Part shown: in pieces, positions 38,968-49,779 of the stretch
How positions within the stretch are numbered: position 1 is the first letter of the stretch
Layout: each line of letters opens with the position of its first letter
NCBI GenBank assembly: GCA_021229015.1
Contig: CM037782.1
Location: forward strand, 36,176,038-36,240,037
Direction: 5' to 3'
DNA: 64,000 nt
Source: Solen grandis
Lineage: Eukaryota; Mollusca; Bivalvia; Adapedonta; Solenidae
Position numbers and translations under genes: made by a program
The notes under the pieces: generated by a model
What the model was told of the DNA's origin: nothing
Database searches by the model: none
Seen by the model: only the letters and a program-made list of their open reading frames with translations

Positions 38968-39265
38968 TCATTTATAAAAACACACACACACACACAAAAC
39001 AAACATTTTATTTACTAGCTTTATAGTTTGAATGCATATATGTATTTTTTTATCAAGAAAAAATAAAACAATGCATACCACACACCACCTCACGAAACTT
39101 TCCACACCACCGTCTATCCCGTCTACACAGGTAGGGATCGAATTTACAACCTGTGTATACATCAGCAATTGTTTAGGTAATGAAAACGAACTTAGAAAAG
39201 AACAATGCATTATGAAAATATCATTTGGAATTTAAATGTGTGTGTGTGTGTGTGTGTGTGTGTAC
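38968..39265. repeat. (CA)n and (TG)n microsatellites
   Basis: ACACACACACACACACA at about 38981-38996, and a TG run of about 13 dinucleotides at 39236-39262. Frames across them are artefacts. Confidence 0.9.
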
Positions 39266-39822
39266 CTTTTCTTCCACATCTGTGAGAGTGGACGGTGGCG
39301 GACCGCCTCCAGTCTTCACTATTTCCCTCCCAAGGGCTATAGCCTTCTTTTTACTGCTAGATTTAAACAGATCGAATGTACGTTTTTATAGTCATTTTAT
39401 GCCAACTTTAAAATAGATACATCGATACTTAGGTTTGCACATTTCTGCTGACTTTATTGTTATTTTTTAAAGAGGATGGAAATCATTTTTTTTTTGTATG
39501 AAATTCTGTTAATTTGAACAAAAAATGCAATAAAACACTTGGATACTTATTGTATAGTATATCCAAAATTGCAGTTTTATTAAATGAAATATTGCAAATA
39601 TACATGGTAATTAGGCGAAAAAAAAATGTTTCCACTTACATCTCTGAAAAAAAAAATAGGGTTGATAGGTCGGCAATTTTTTTTTTTTTTTTTTTTTTTT
39701 TTCATTTTTTCCTTATTTCTTGATAAAAAAAGTGTTTTGCAACCGTATTTGTCCGGATGCTACGACAAAAGGTAAGGGTTGGTACAAAAAAAAAATACGG
39801 ACGGTCGGGCTAGTAGAAACAG

Positions 39823-40680
39823 TTAACTTTTTAAGTATGTATGTACTTTCATGTCTGTCCATTTCTTCTTGACCTCTTCTATTGTCCGCCCAAAGCCACC
39901 GACACTGTTCACCCTGAGGAATAGGAAAGATGAACAGAATGGATACGCAGTATACGGGGATAATATATTTAAATATAACGACCTGTTGAAATAATCCCTG
40001 GTTTCCGCAGTAATAGTATGGCCATCTTCAAGTAGAACCTTTTCCAACACAGCGTTAACTTTGACAAAATCACAAGCAGATTAAGGATGATATTAATTCA
40101 CTGAAGTATAGCTCTATTTGTTTTATATTGTAATTGGATTTGTATTACTGTTTAGGTATGGAGAATGAAAAATATAAATAGATAAGCACTTAGCCTAGTT
40201 TTGCTCATACCCCTCGAAATGGTGTAATACATGATGGACCTATCATTTATCGAACCCCTTAACACAGAATCATTTGGAATTATTGTAATGGTATTAACGC
40301 AAATTGATACAAATTGAATAAATAATAAAACAATGTATAAAATCAGTATATTTCTTTGCCAAACGATGTTAAACTAGTTTATTGCCTTGTAAAATATGTT
40401 GTTGTTTTTTCGCGTCGTTCGAAAAGAGGTGGGGTTCGAGACTGGGTGATTGGACGATAAAAATCGTACTGTATAGGGTTAAAATACGATGAAATGACGA
40501 ACCTTTCCGTACATTTCTCCCAAATTAGAGCTCACATGATAAGATAGTTTTCCACTAATGATGTTAATGGAAGACGTACATATTTCCACGAAAACATCCG
40601 TCTCTTTCGCCGTCCAATTTCCTTTACGCTTTGGTGTGACAGACATATTTTGACGTCTGGTGACAGTCGCGCGCGAAAAT
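39823..40680 (-). pseudogene. SANT/Myb-like DNA-binding gene fragment of Harbinger type
   Basis: Two coding blocks. Block 1 (40645-40500) reads MSVTPKRKGNWTAKETDVFV and EICTSSINIISGKLS, the first helix of a Myb/SANT-like domain with its Trp. Block 2 (40050-39823) has VLEKVLLEDGHTITAET, then VNSVGGFGRTIEEVKKKWTD, the domain's last helix (family pattern VNAVG..RT..EVKKKW.D). Splitting block 2 is a possible 69-bp intron at 39982-39914 (donor AACAG/GTCGTT, acceptor TCCTCAG/GGTGAA), which would join DYFNR to VNSVGG in frame. A second intron or insertion lies between the blocks (40499-about 40060). Such proteins are encoded beside the PIF/Harbinger transposase; no transposase is visible here. It could instead be a host SANT gene derived from one. 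Confidence 0.6.
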
Positions 40681-40864
40681 GACGTCACGTCGCGCGATAC
40701 TACATTTTGTCCTTCATTAGTGAAGAGTTACGACAATTTTTTTTGTCGTACGTGTAAAATTATCGTAAGTTTAACATCTTAGCGTACAACATTGTTAATA
40801 AAACGGTCTTAAGATAAGAGATATTTATCGTAGGTCAAAAAATCTACGACAATATTTCTCTTAG

Positions 40865-40892
40865 CGTAAGATGTTTAATAAAACGAGGCCCA
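40865..40892 (-). repeat. Candidate Harbinger terminal sequence upstream of the SANT block
   Basis: Read on the minus strand this is GGGCCTCGTTTTATTAAACA followed by TCTTACG, the style of a PIF/Harbinger terminus, lying upstream of the SANT start. The 40730-40880 interval also holds several TCTTA/TAAGA and TCGTAAG words in both orientations, like subterminal repeats. The matching terminus on the other side was not found. Confidence 0.4.
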
Positions 40893-41438
40893 GAGTCTTT
40901 GGAATTAAGCCATGTAAACGACCGCTGCACAATTGCCGCCGTTGACAATTGACTTGAAATTAAATTGAATTGACAGCTGATTCCCTACCTAACTAGGGTC
41001 ATGTTCACTATTACTACATCATTTAACTAAAGAAATTAATAAATCATTTTAAAAGTTAAGTTTCTGTAACCATATTCAAAGTAGCAAAACCTGATGATAG
41101 CTTAAGATTCTTACTAGTTCCATTTGATAATTATTCAGATACTGCGGGTGTCATGATTTAAGCTTAATGAATAACAAGTTTAAAGTTTCTTTTAAACCGA
41201 CTGAGAAACAAGTTTTTCGCAAATTAAAATCACTATGTATAAAGTACGGATTTCGGCATATGGCCGCCAGCACTTGTACAGTACGTACAATATATCAGAC
41301 AATGCTTACATTTCATTTATATAACGACTCACAACATTGAACAAGAAGTCATTTTTGCATTAAATGTTTGCATTTCTGAAAATTGTAGAATAAAAAACAT
41401 TTCCATATTTCTTTTCATTAATTCGTTATTGTTAGATG

Positions 41439-41449
41439 AAAGGCAATGA
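41439..41449 (+). repeat. 11-bp target-site duplication of NLR-3, left copy
   Basis: AAAGGCAATGA here and at 44930-44940, directly abutting the 5' truncation point and the 3' end of NLR-3. Confidence 0.85.
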
Positions 41450-43368
41450 CACATATTGACGACAGTAATAAGGACATTCCCATAGATTTACCTCGCAATA
41501 ATAATGTTTTGAGAAATATATGTTTAAATCCACAAGAGGTCAAGGATGTTCTTAAAACGTTACCTGTTGGGAAAGCAGTAGGGCCCGATGGTATCAGTAC
41601 AAAATTCTTGTCGAATCGTCTCATGAACTATCTTCTCCTTTGTGTGATCTTTTCAATGCTTCTTTGTTATGTTTTCGAGTGCCCAATTCATGGAAAGAAG
41701 CTCATGTTACAGCAGTTTTCAAGAAAGATGATCCTTCTCTTCTAACTAACTATAGACCTATATCATTACTTAATACATTGGAGAAGGTTTTTGAACGTCT
41801 CATTTATAAGCACACTTTTAACCATCTTCGTGATAACAGTTTTTTTTACCCCCTTTCAGTCTGGATTTTTACCGGGTGACTCTACCGTAAACCAACTCAC
41901 TCTTATCTATAACAATTTCTGTAAAGCACTTGATGATGGTCAAGAAGTCAGGGCTGTATTTTTTTATATAAGCGAAGCCTTTGACAGAGTTTGGCATAAA
42001 GGCCTCATTGCTAAATTAAATGCAGCCGGTATAGATGGTCCTCTATTGGCATGGTTCATTGATTATCTATCTTCAAGAAGACAGAGGGTTGTTCTTCCTG
42101 GTTCAATATCTGACTGGGTTATTACAGGGATCCATATTGGGTTCTATGCTCTTTCTAGTATTTATAAACGACATTGTAGATGGACTGACCTCAAATGTTA
42201 ATCTCTTTGCCGATGACACTAGCTTAAATATAATTTCTGATTGTCCTCAAGCTGCTGCCATGACACTTCAAACTGATATTAACAAAATTGAAATGTGGGC
42301 CAAAAAATGGCTTGTAACCTTTAATCCTGCCAAATCTGTGTCAATGATAATAACATGCAAAAGGCAACAGACACATACAAAGCTCACAATGTGCAACCAA
42401 ATAATTCCTGATGTCTCAGAGCATAAACACCTTGGTTTGTATTTGACAAATGACTGTTCCTGGCATTCCCACATTACACATATCACTAGCAAAGCTTGGC
42501 AACGTGTAAATATTCTACGTAAACTTAAGTTTTCTTTAAATCGCAGGGCATTAGAAATCACCTATTTTTCCTTCATAAGGCCCATTCTTGAATATGACAA
42601 TATATTATGGAGCAATTGTACACAATATGAGGTTGAACAAATTGAAAGTATACAGAATGAATGTGCAAGAATAGTTTCAGGAGCCACTAAACTTGTCAGC
42701 ATTAATAACCTCTTAATGGAAGTTGGCTGGGAGACACTCTCAGAAAGACGAAGAAAACACCGTCTAATAATGATCTTTAAAATGAAAAATGGTCAAACGC
42801 CTGTATATCTGTCATCTTTAATACCGATGAATGTTGAAGCCCCTCGCTATCGCCTTAGAAACGCTAACAATATTCCTAGTATTCACTCTAGAACAACTAC
42901 ATATTTTAACTCTTTTCTTCCATTGGCGATCCGTGAATGGAATGAATCTCTCTTGATATTCGTAACTCCCCTTCTGTAAATATCTTTAAATCACGTATCA
43001 ATACTAACCGTTCAGAGGTGCCCTCATACTACTATACCGGTACTAGACGTCTCCAAATACTACATTCTCGACTCCGCATAGAGTGTAGTTCATTGAAACA
43101 CCATCTTTTCGTAAAAGGTATCGTGTCAGATCCGTTTTGTAGCTGTGGCTACATCGAAAACAATAATCACTATTTTTTCGAATGTTATCTATATACGCAC
43201 TGTCGAAATATAATGTTGTTGACACTACAGGATCTTAGCATTAATCTTGATAAACTACTTTATGGTGACCCTCTTTTGCCTACTATCCAAAATGAACTTA
43301 TATTTCAAAGTGTCCAGACTTTCATTCAAAATATGAAACAGTTTGAAACGCATGTTTATCATTGTTAA
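41446..43368 (+). pseudogene. NLR-3 reverse transcriptase and C-terminus, broken
   Basis: RT order: VGKAVGPDGIS (41560-41600), WKEAHVTAVFKKDD, NYRPISLLNTLEKVFERL, FQSGFLPGDSTVNQL, then FFYISEAFDRVWHKG, where the catalytic Asp of FxDISKAFD is Tyr (codon TAT, 41965-41967). Then LQGSILGSMLFLVFINDI, LFADDTSL (FADD at 42206-42217), thumb FIRPILEYDNILWSN and QNECARIVSG, and the C-terminus with C-x-C-x7-H-x4-C (CSCGYIENNNHYFFEC, near 43140-43190). Frames change near 41640, 41850, 42115 and 42970. The longest uninterrupted piece is 42035-42979 (314 codons). Confidence 0.9.
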
Positions 43369-44929
43369 ATGTTGGTAGATGATTTCCTTTTACATCTCTT
43401 TCTCCTTTTATCTTTCTCCCTTTTTAGCTCACATGAGCACAACGTGCTCAAGGTGAGCTTTTCTGATCGCCTTTTGTCCGGCGTCCGTCGTCCGTCGTCC
43501 GTGTGCGTGCGTGCGTCCGTGCGTCCGTGCGTCCGGCGTCAACAATTGCTTCAAACAACATCTCCTCCTAAACGGCTTGGATAATTTGAAAAATATTTTG
43601 CAGGAATGTTCCTTGGATGAAGCTCTACTAAAGTTGTATAAATGGTTCTGGTCCATTGCATAATTAGGTCACAGGAGCTAAAAATAGATTTTAAAAATGA
43701 AAATTTAAAAAATCTTCTTCTCTGAAACCACAAGGCCTAGCCTTTTGATTTTTGGTATGTAGCATGATCTTATGACTCTCTACCAGGATTGTACAAATTA
43801 TGACCCTGGGGTCAAAATTGGCCCCGCCCCAGGGGTCACTTGATTTCACATAGGCTAATATAGGAAAAACTTGAAAAAATCTTCTTCTCCGAAACCACAA
43901 GGCCTAACCTTTTGATTTTTGGTATGTAGCATCATCTTATGGGCCACTACCAAGATTGTACAAATCATAGCCCTATGGTGATAAATGACCCCGCACCAGG
44001 GGTCACTTGTTTTACATAAAGTATATAGGAAAACTTAAAAAATCTTCTTCTGAACCAAAGGCCTAACTTGATTTTGGTATGTAGCATCATCTTATGGGCC
44101 ACTACCAAGATTGTACAAATCATAGCCCTATGGTGATAAATGACCCCGCACCAAGGGTCACTTGTTTTGCATAGAGTTATATAGGAAAATCTTAAAAAAT
44201 CTTCTTCCATGAATCCATAAGGCCTAGAGCTTAGATATTTGGTATGTAGCATCATCTTATGGGCCACTACCAAGATTGTACAAATCATAGCCCAATGGTG
44301 ATAAATGACCCCACACCAGGGGTCACTTGTTTTACATAGAGTTAAATAGGAAAATCTTAAAAAATCTTCTTCTATGAATCAATAAGGCCTAGAGCTAAGA
44401 TTTTTGGTATGTAGTAGCATCTAATGGTTCATTACAAAGATTTTCAAAGTCTTGGCCCTACGGTGATAAATGACCCTGCGCCCAAGTCTTCTCTGAAACC
44501 ATATGGCCCATTGCTTAGGTATTTGGTGTGTAGTATTGTCAGGGGTAAAATGTTTTAGATTAAGTTATATCAGAATCCTTGTCTGTTTAAAAACCTTGAC
44601 ATCAGTTGAAGCAATGGTACTCAGGTGAGCGATTCAGGGCCATCATGGCCCTCTTGTTTCTTTATTCTTTTTACCAAAACTATTCATTAGATCTCCACTT
44701 TATACCAGCATTTTTACTCTCAATTCCAAATATTATTTTCTTCTTATTATATTATATATTTAGCTCAATATGTTTCCCATATATCCTTTTAATAAGCTGC
44801 CTTCTTGTGTAATTAAGTGTTCTAGGAGAAGAACATTGTAAGCTTTGCTTTCGTTCACATCCTATCCCAATTACTTGAATTTTTGTATACTATGTTGTAT
44901 TATATGATGGGAATAAATATGTTTAAACT
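41450..44929 (+). mobile_element. Jockey/CR1-like LINE, 5'-truncated, with nested repeat (NLR-3)
   Basis: Begins just before the RT fingers, runs through RT, thumb and a CCHC-like knuckle (to 43368), and has a 3' UTR ending ATGATGGGAATAAATATGTT and TAAACT at 44929. A hairpin-ended repeat of type H (43426-44659) lies inside the 3' UTR. Flanked by the 11-bp duplication AAAGGCAATGA. The 3' terminus AATATGTTTAAACT is shared with NLR-4, so they are related. The endonuclease and ORF1 are absent through truncation. Confidence 0.9.
43426..44659 (+). mobile_element. Hairpin-ended dispersed repeat with tandem core (type H, copy 1)
   Basis: Left end AGCTCACATGAGCACAACGT followed by GCTCAAGGTGAGC, a palindrome, then a GTCCGTCGTCCGTCG-rich stretch. 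The core has five units starting AAATCTTCTTC at 43711, 43878, 44040, 44198 and 44362 (periods 158-167 bp) plus a decayed sixth. Each unit has GGCCTA...TTTTTGGTATGTAGCAT and a GACCCCGC...CAGGGGTCACTTG hairpin word. The right end is CTCAGGTGAGCGATTCAGGG, CCATCATGGCCCTCTTGTTT. Nested in the NLR-3 3' UTR, so younger than NLR-3. Non-coding. Confidence 0.82.
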
Positions 44930-44940
44930 AAAGGCAATGA
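44930..44940 (+). repeat. 11-bp target-site duplication of NLR-3, right copy
   Basis: AAAGGCAATGA, identical to 41439-41449. Confidence 0.85.
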
Positions 44941-44994
44941 AACCTTTCAAAATTTTTATGTTCAAAATACATACTAGGTATATATTTTTACTTT

Positions 44995-45130
44995 TGGAGA
45001 CTATGTCTACTTGAAACAAATATAGTGCTGCCACACTGCTGTTTCACGATGTAGACATGTGGCATGATACCACACCCAGTCACATTATCCTGATACCGCT
45101 CCTGGAACTACCTTAGCAAGGGAGCTATAC
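44995..45130 (-). mobile_element. SINE family A, partial
   Basis: Reverse complement of the family body: TGCCACACTGCTGTTTCACG, TGTGGCATGATACCACACCC, AGTCACATTATCCTGATACC. The head and the extreme 3' end are missing. Confidence 0.85.
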
Positions 45131-45408
45131 CAGTAATATCTTTAACGAGGAGACCTAGGGTATTTTTTTCTCCATGGAAGTGAAATGCAATACTTGCACT
45201 CATCAATCATGCATTAAACTCAAATCAGTATCCAGCTTTGTGAAATCATTACACTGAAACATATAAGCTTCAAACAGAATTGAAAATAGAAACACACTCA
45301 CGCAAAACCCAATTATGCATAAATTAGTGCATGTACTTTTAATATGAAATTATTCTCAATATAGTGCTGGGATGATCTGTAAAACATAATTCACTTCAGA
45401 TAATACAT

Positions 45409-45565
45409 TTAGGGTAAGATATCTATAATGGTTCACGTTTCCGACCACCTTACCTCTACCAAGATAACCTAGGTACCCTAATGAAACATTAGGAAACCTT
45501 GGTTATCTCCGTGAAATGCCATGAGGTCCGAAAAGTAGTAGAACCATAACAGGTATCTTACCTTA
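45409..45565. mobile_element. Palindromic MITE with TTA target duplication
   Basis: Element 45412-45562 (151 bp) is almost one imperfect hairpin: outer arms GGGTAAGATATCTATAATGG against CCATAACAGGTATCTTACC; inner arms GATAACCTAGGTACCCTAAT against ATTAGGAAACCTTGGTTATC with an AAAC-like loop. Flanked by TTA on both sides. Copy 2 of the duplication (near 52285) lacks it and reads straight through (ATAATGCAATAAGTATTCAG). A TTA duplication and GGGTAAG ends fit a PIF/Harbinger-type MITE. Confidence 0.8.
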
Positions 45566-45984
45566 ATATTCAGATTATGACAGTATTAACAGACATCTTA
45601 AAAACGTGAAACCACGCTATAAACAATGTCCTGTAAAAGTGCTTTGTTTTTTTCTATTCTGCTGAAAATTGGAAAAAGATCAGATTAAACGCTTATAATC
45701 CTTTATCGAGTAAAGAAGAAAAATAAATGACTTTGTCGGATGTGAAATGTCTGAAATGTATTATAATTATTTTTCACAAGAAAATAGAATGGGGGTTATT
45801 GTTTAATGGCTGGATTTCACTGATTTATTTTCAGAAAAGCAATCTTGAATGGGTTTATAAATTTGAACAACTGAGATTAAAATGTCTATTAAATTATATA
45901 TCTATTATTTACTTTTTGATGGTTTTGCAGATTATTTTTAAGTATGGAATTGAGCATGGCCTTAATACAGAGGGGTAAAGTCGC

Positions 45985-46205
45985 TGACTTTAACACTCAC
46001 TCAGCATCTCACCGCGTGGGTTCGAATCCCGGCAGGGTCACTCGGATTTTCATGTGAGGAAGCCTTCCAGAAGGTTTGCGGTAGGTCGGTGGTTCTACCC
46101 GGATGCCTCCATGCATTCGGGCTCTTCCTACACCTGTAATTAGCTGGACGTCGCTATAAGACTGACAAACTGTCGAAGCGACGGCAAACTCAAATAGTCT
46201 AGTCT
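45985..46205 (+). mobile_element. SINE family B, complete
   Basis: tRNA-like head with GCGTGGGTTCGAATCCCGGC (B box) near 46013-46032, body TTTGCGGTAGGTCGGTGGTT, CTACCCGGATGCCTCCATGC, CACCTGTAATTAGCTGGACG, and the 3' domain AAGACTGACAAACTGTCGAA, GCGACGGCAAACTCAAATAG. Absent from duplication copy 2, so it inserted after the duplication. Confidence 0.85.
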
Positions 46206-46375
46206 ATAATGTATCAATACATAAACTATGTGACCGTTATGGAATCGTTCCTGTCGTTCATACTGCAACAGCCTTTACTCCCCAGTTTGAGATCAGAAGG
46301 AAATAATGTAAAAACTGTTCAGATTGAGAATTGCCTCTGATTAATCTCAGATTCCTACAGAAAACCATGGTGAAA

Positions 46376-48577
46376 AATGGCTAAAAACCAAAAAGGTTCA
46401 ATTGTAAACGATTTAAAGTAAGCTTTAACGATTATGAATTCTTTTGACTTCAGATTTAATGTAGGAAAAAGATTTAAATCAGAAATCATTAATTTACTTA
46501 ACAGAATATTCTAGAATCTGAGGGTATATTCAATGGAAAACTGTTAACACGTTAAGCCAAACTTCGCCACACACAATAACAAATACCAAAGACATTCATT
46601 TAGCATGATTAATAACAAGACAATAATCAACAAAAATATAACAACTCGTCCACATATGTCGGTAATAATGCCTGGAGAGGGGAGATAGCAGTAAAAATGG
46701 TCATCCTAATCATTAGTTAGCTTTTGGAATTCTGGTCTTGCCTGATGCAATGTCAAATGTCTGGAATTAACGGGGAAAACGTCATGAAGAAACACGACTG
46801 GAGACATGCGCTTCATTTGGTTTTTAAATTATTGTGCTAAACATGATAAAGTGTTCAGTAAAGTTGGGATTGTGATTATACAAAAAATAGCGGAGATTCG
46901 TAAAGGAGCAGCGTGTACTTGAAGGTCTCCTTGGTCCACTGTCTAGACATAAAAGTAAATACATTTTCAAAGATGATAAATGATTTCAACACCACGGATT
47001 GCAGTCCACAAACAATCATCCGAACTGATCTTCCATAACATCATGGTAGGAGTTAAATAATATTTGACTATATATTCATAGAAAAATGTCTTTTGCTGAA
47101 ATGGGATGTGTTATTTTATGGGGTTTTTTTTGTGGGTTTTTTTTTTTTCTGTAACGTAATTATTATGTTAATTGAATAGAATAATAATAGAAAATCGAGA
47201 GAGTCGTACACATTATTGTTGCTGGTCGTTAACTGCTTAATAAGTTATGATTGATGAAAGTGTCGTTTTCATCGATTAAAAACGTTTTAGTATTTACAAT
47301 CAGTTTGTATTTAATACTTTTTTCGTGTACAAGAAACTAGTTATTATTTCTCTTGACTAAATATCCAATGATATTAATATTAGGGCACTGATTACATATA
47401 TACACCAACTGTACACACGTCGCATTGCTCATTTTCCAAATCTTGCTGCAGCCAGGACAAAAACAATATTTTTTGTGTTATCCAAACCTTCCAAATTACT
47501 TTGTGGAATCAAAATTAAGATTCTTACGCTACCACAAATTAGCCACGGACCTAACGCTTATTGAAAGTAGGAAAATGGATAATTAAAATTGTGTTTTTTG
47601 TTTGTTTGTTGTTGTTGTTTTTTGTTGTTGTTTTTTTTGTTTTTGTTTTTTTTGTTCTCTTTCAAAATGAATGAATCATTTTGTGAGCACATTTAAAATT
47701 TATTGCCCAAGGCATGGTATTTTCAAACGCGTTTTATGTAAATAGACACAATTTGCGAAAAATGTCTCAATACAAATTAATATGTAAACTTTGATGTAAG
47801 TGGTTAAAGGTTAAAAATGCCTTTCAAAATTCAAAATCTTCCTATTCATTTTGTTGAAAAAAAAAGTGAACAAAATGTCAATATTATTTTTGTTACCCGA
47901 ATACTGATTATAAAAAAGAGTAAGTTCTTTTGTATTTCGTCACCTCTTTTCGCATTATGAAGATTATGTGGGGCTTTTATTGATCTAAATGATGATAAAC
48001 TTGCAGTTACCTCAGACTGGAAATCAGCATTTTGAAAATTTAAACTGGATTTCTAGATCAAGGTACATATTTGCAAATCTTGATGTGTGAAATTTACAAT
48101 TTTTAGGAATCTCCAACGCATGATATCTCATATAGGCCTCTGCCACAGTAAGTTGAAAAAAAAACAACGACTAAATTTCAGATATATCACTAAGTATACA
48201 TTATCTATTTTTGTCGTTGTGCAAGATGGGGTTGCAAGAGGTACACACTATGGTCACGTGGTAACTCAGTGTGGCAGTGATTGATGCGCATCCAATCAAC
48301 CGCGCCGGAGTTTGTGTTCTAAGGTGCATAGTAAAGTTTCCTGTCAACCTGAATCAATTAAAACAAAATGATTTACTTTCATTTCGCCTATACTGTAAGC
48401 AAGTGTTTTCTTAAGATTTCTGATACTAAGATTTTGAAACATTCTAAAGCTGTGTTTGACAAATGGATAGATTCATGTATTAGAATGTTTTAATATCTGT
48501 AACATAATAAATCTTTGAATCTAAAGAATTTACAAAATATCTTATCTTTTCGCTTATTCATCCAATTAATAAAAATT
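46376..48577. other. Spacer between the two duplication copies, no gene seen
   Basis: AT-rich, with a TTTGTTGTTG tract at 47595-47655. The tRNA-like words near 48260 are too weak to call. Confidence 0.55.
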
Positions 48578-49440
48578 GAAAAGGCGACACTTGAAAACAA
48601 TGACAGTCATTTCTATTATGTCGAAATCCTAGATAAACAGAATGACTGATGTAAAGGTTCCTCAAGACCATGAATTCATATGCATTCTATTTGTGAAAAT
48701 TTAGAATTACTTGTAATTTGATACAAACACTTCCCAGTTTTTGACAATCATTAGAGACATGATAAATTTGTTCAATTTCTCCATGAAATGAGTACATTTT
48801 AAAAATTATACAAACAACACAAGTATTTTATTCATCATTTAAATTTCCTATGACAACTTTAATGTTTTGAAAGATTTAAATCGTATTATCATTTCGTGTC
48901 TCTTCATCATAAGGATTGATTTTATCATATTCTTTTTCTTTATGTTTTTTTTGGTCAAATTGATAATGATTATATCCTATTTTAACAAATTTGTCAAAAA
49001 AATATCATTGGGTTGAAAAACAACTAGCATCTCAAATTTCTGATACATAATTTAGTACTTGGGGGCTTATATGAATGAATTTTTTTTTTTAAAAACAGTT
49101 CTCGAGAAATGCGGCATTAATTGTTACATCCTCTGTTTTGACAAGTGTTCCCATCAAAACTGCAGCTCACACGCTAAACTGACAAAAAATGATAATCGAT
49201 ATCCAATCAAAAATGTCTCTTTGGGACTGGAATATTTATTCCATTGGTGAACTAAAGAATGTTCAATAGGAGACACTAAAGAGAATGCGATAAGACGGTA
49301 TGCGAGACATCAAGTTTGTTACCACGGCCCTCATTAACCGATCTCCTAGGTCTGTAGTTAAGATTAAGACTCCAAAATGTCCAAATATTCAAGGTTACAT
49401 CTTATAAAATCGATTAATAGTTCAGTGAACACAACATTAC

Positions 49441-49779
49441 TTAAATAAAATGGAAAAATAAAAACGTGATATATTCCAGAATTTCACTGTATAAGCTCTG
49501 AGAATTCCAAGTCTGCGATAAAATAGGGCCAAGTCTAGCTCTCACTTCATTAATTCCTGATATCCGAGATATTGGGGAAGGATAGCTCTCAGAATAACTC
49601 TTGATCAGCCTACTTTTAACACATAAATGATCGGCCAATATCTGTCTCTTTAAATGTAACAACACAGAAGTTTGATTCCCATTCATATGGCCATGCATCA
49701 GAGCCAGTGTCAGCAGAAAGAAAATGATTTTGTATAATCCGACCTTAGCAAGGCAATAAATGTTAATACTGAACCGCAT
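49441..49779 (-). CDS. Possible secreted-protein exon, unrecognised
   Basis: A 112-codon frame starting MRFSINIYCLAKVGLYKIIF followed by a hydrophobic FLLTLALMHG, which resembles a signal peptide or signal anchor. The polar remainder has SVLLHLKRQILADHLCVKSR, YSESYPSPISRISG and LGPILSQTWNSQSL. No family is recognised, there is one Cys after the hydrophobic segment, and no splice partner is evident. It is one of the longest frames outside transposons and its composition looks coding, but it could be chance. Confidence 0.25.
   Translation of the reverse strand: MRFSINIYCLAKVGLYKIIFFLLTLALMHGHMNGNQTSVLLHLKRQILADHLCVKSRLIKSYSESYPSPISRISGINEVRARLGPILSQTWNSQSLYSEILEYITFLFFHFI

Larger units (their letters stand above)
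37498..46375 (+). repeat. Direct segmental duplication, copy 1 (expanded by insertions)
   Basis: Collinear with 48578-53065. Anchor pairs: GAAAAGGCGACAC (37498/48578), GTGTCTCTTCATCATAA (37835/48896), ACGGATTTCGGCATATG (41246/50361), AAATGTCTGAAATGTATTA (45744/52458), ATTGAGAATTGCCTCTGAT (46323/53019). Long stretches between anchors also align, with many substitutions and indels. Insertions found only in this copy: the SANT/Harbinger region (about 39820-40900), LINE NLR-3 (41450-44940), the palindromic MITE (45412-45562) and SINE B (45985-46205). The stretch 38330-39800 has no clear counterpart in copy 2. Confidence 0.85.

Noticed and set aside
43369..44288. Several frames in the type-H repeat, some repeating MWFRRRRFF-like words
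   Set aside because: Repeated because the DNA units are tandem; no start or domain, and the units change frame between copies.
48225..48340. Possible tRNA-like SINE (GTGGTAACTCAGTGTGG...)
   Set aside because: An A-box-like word is present, but no convincing B box at the right distance.
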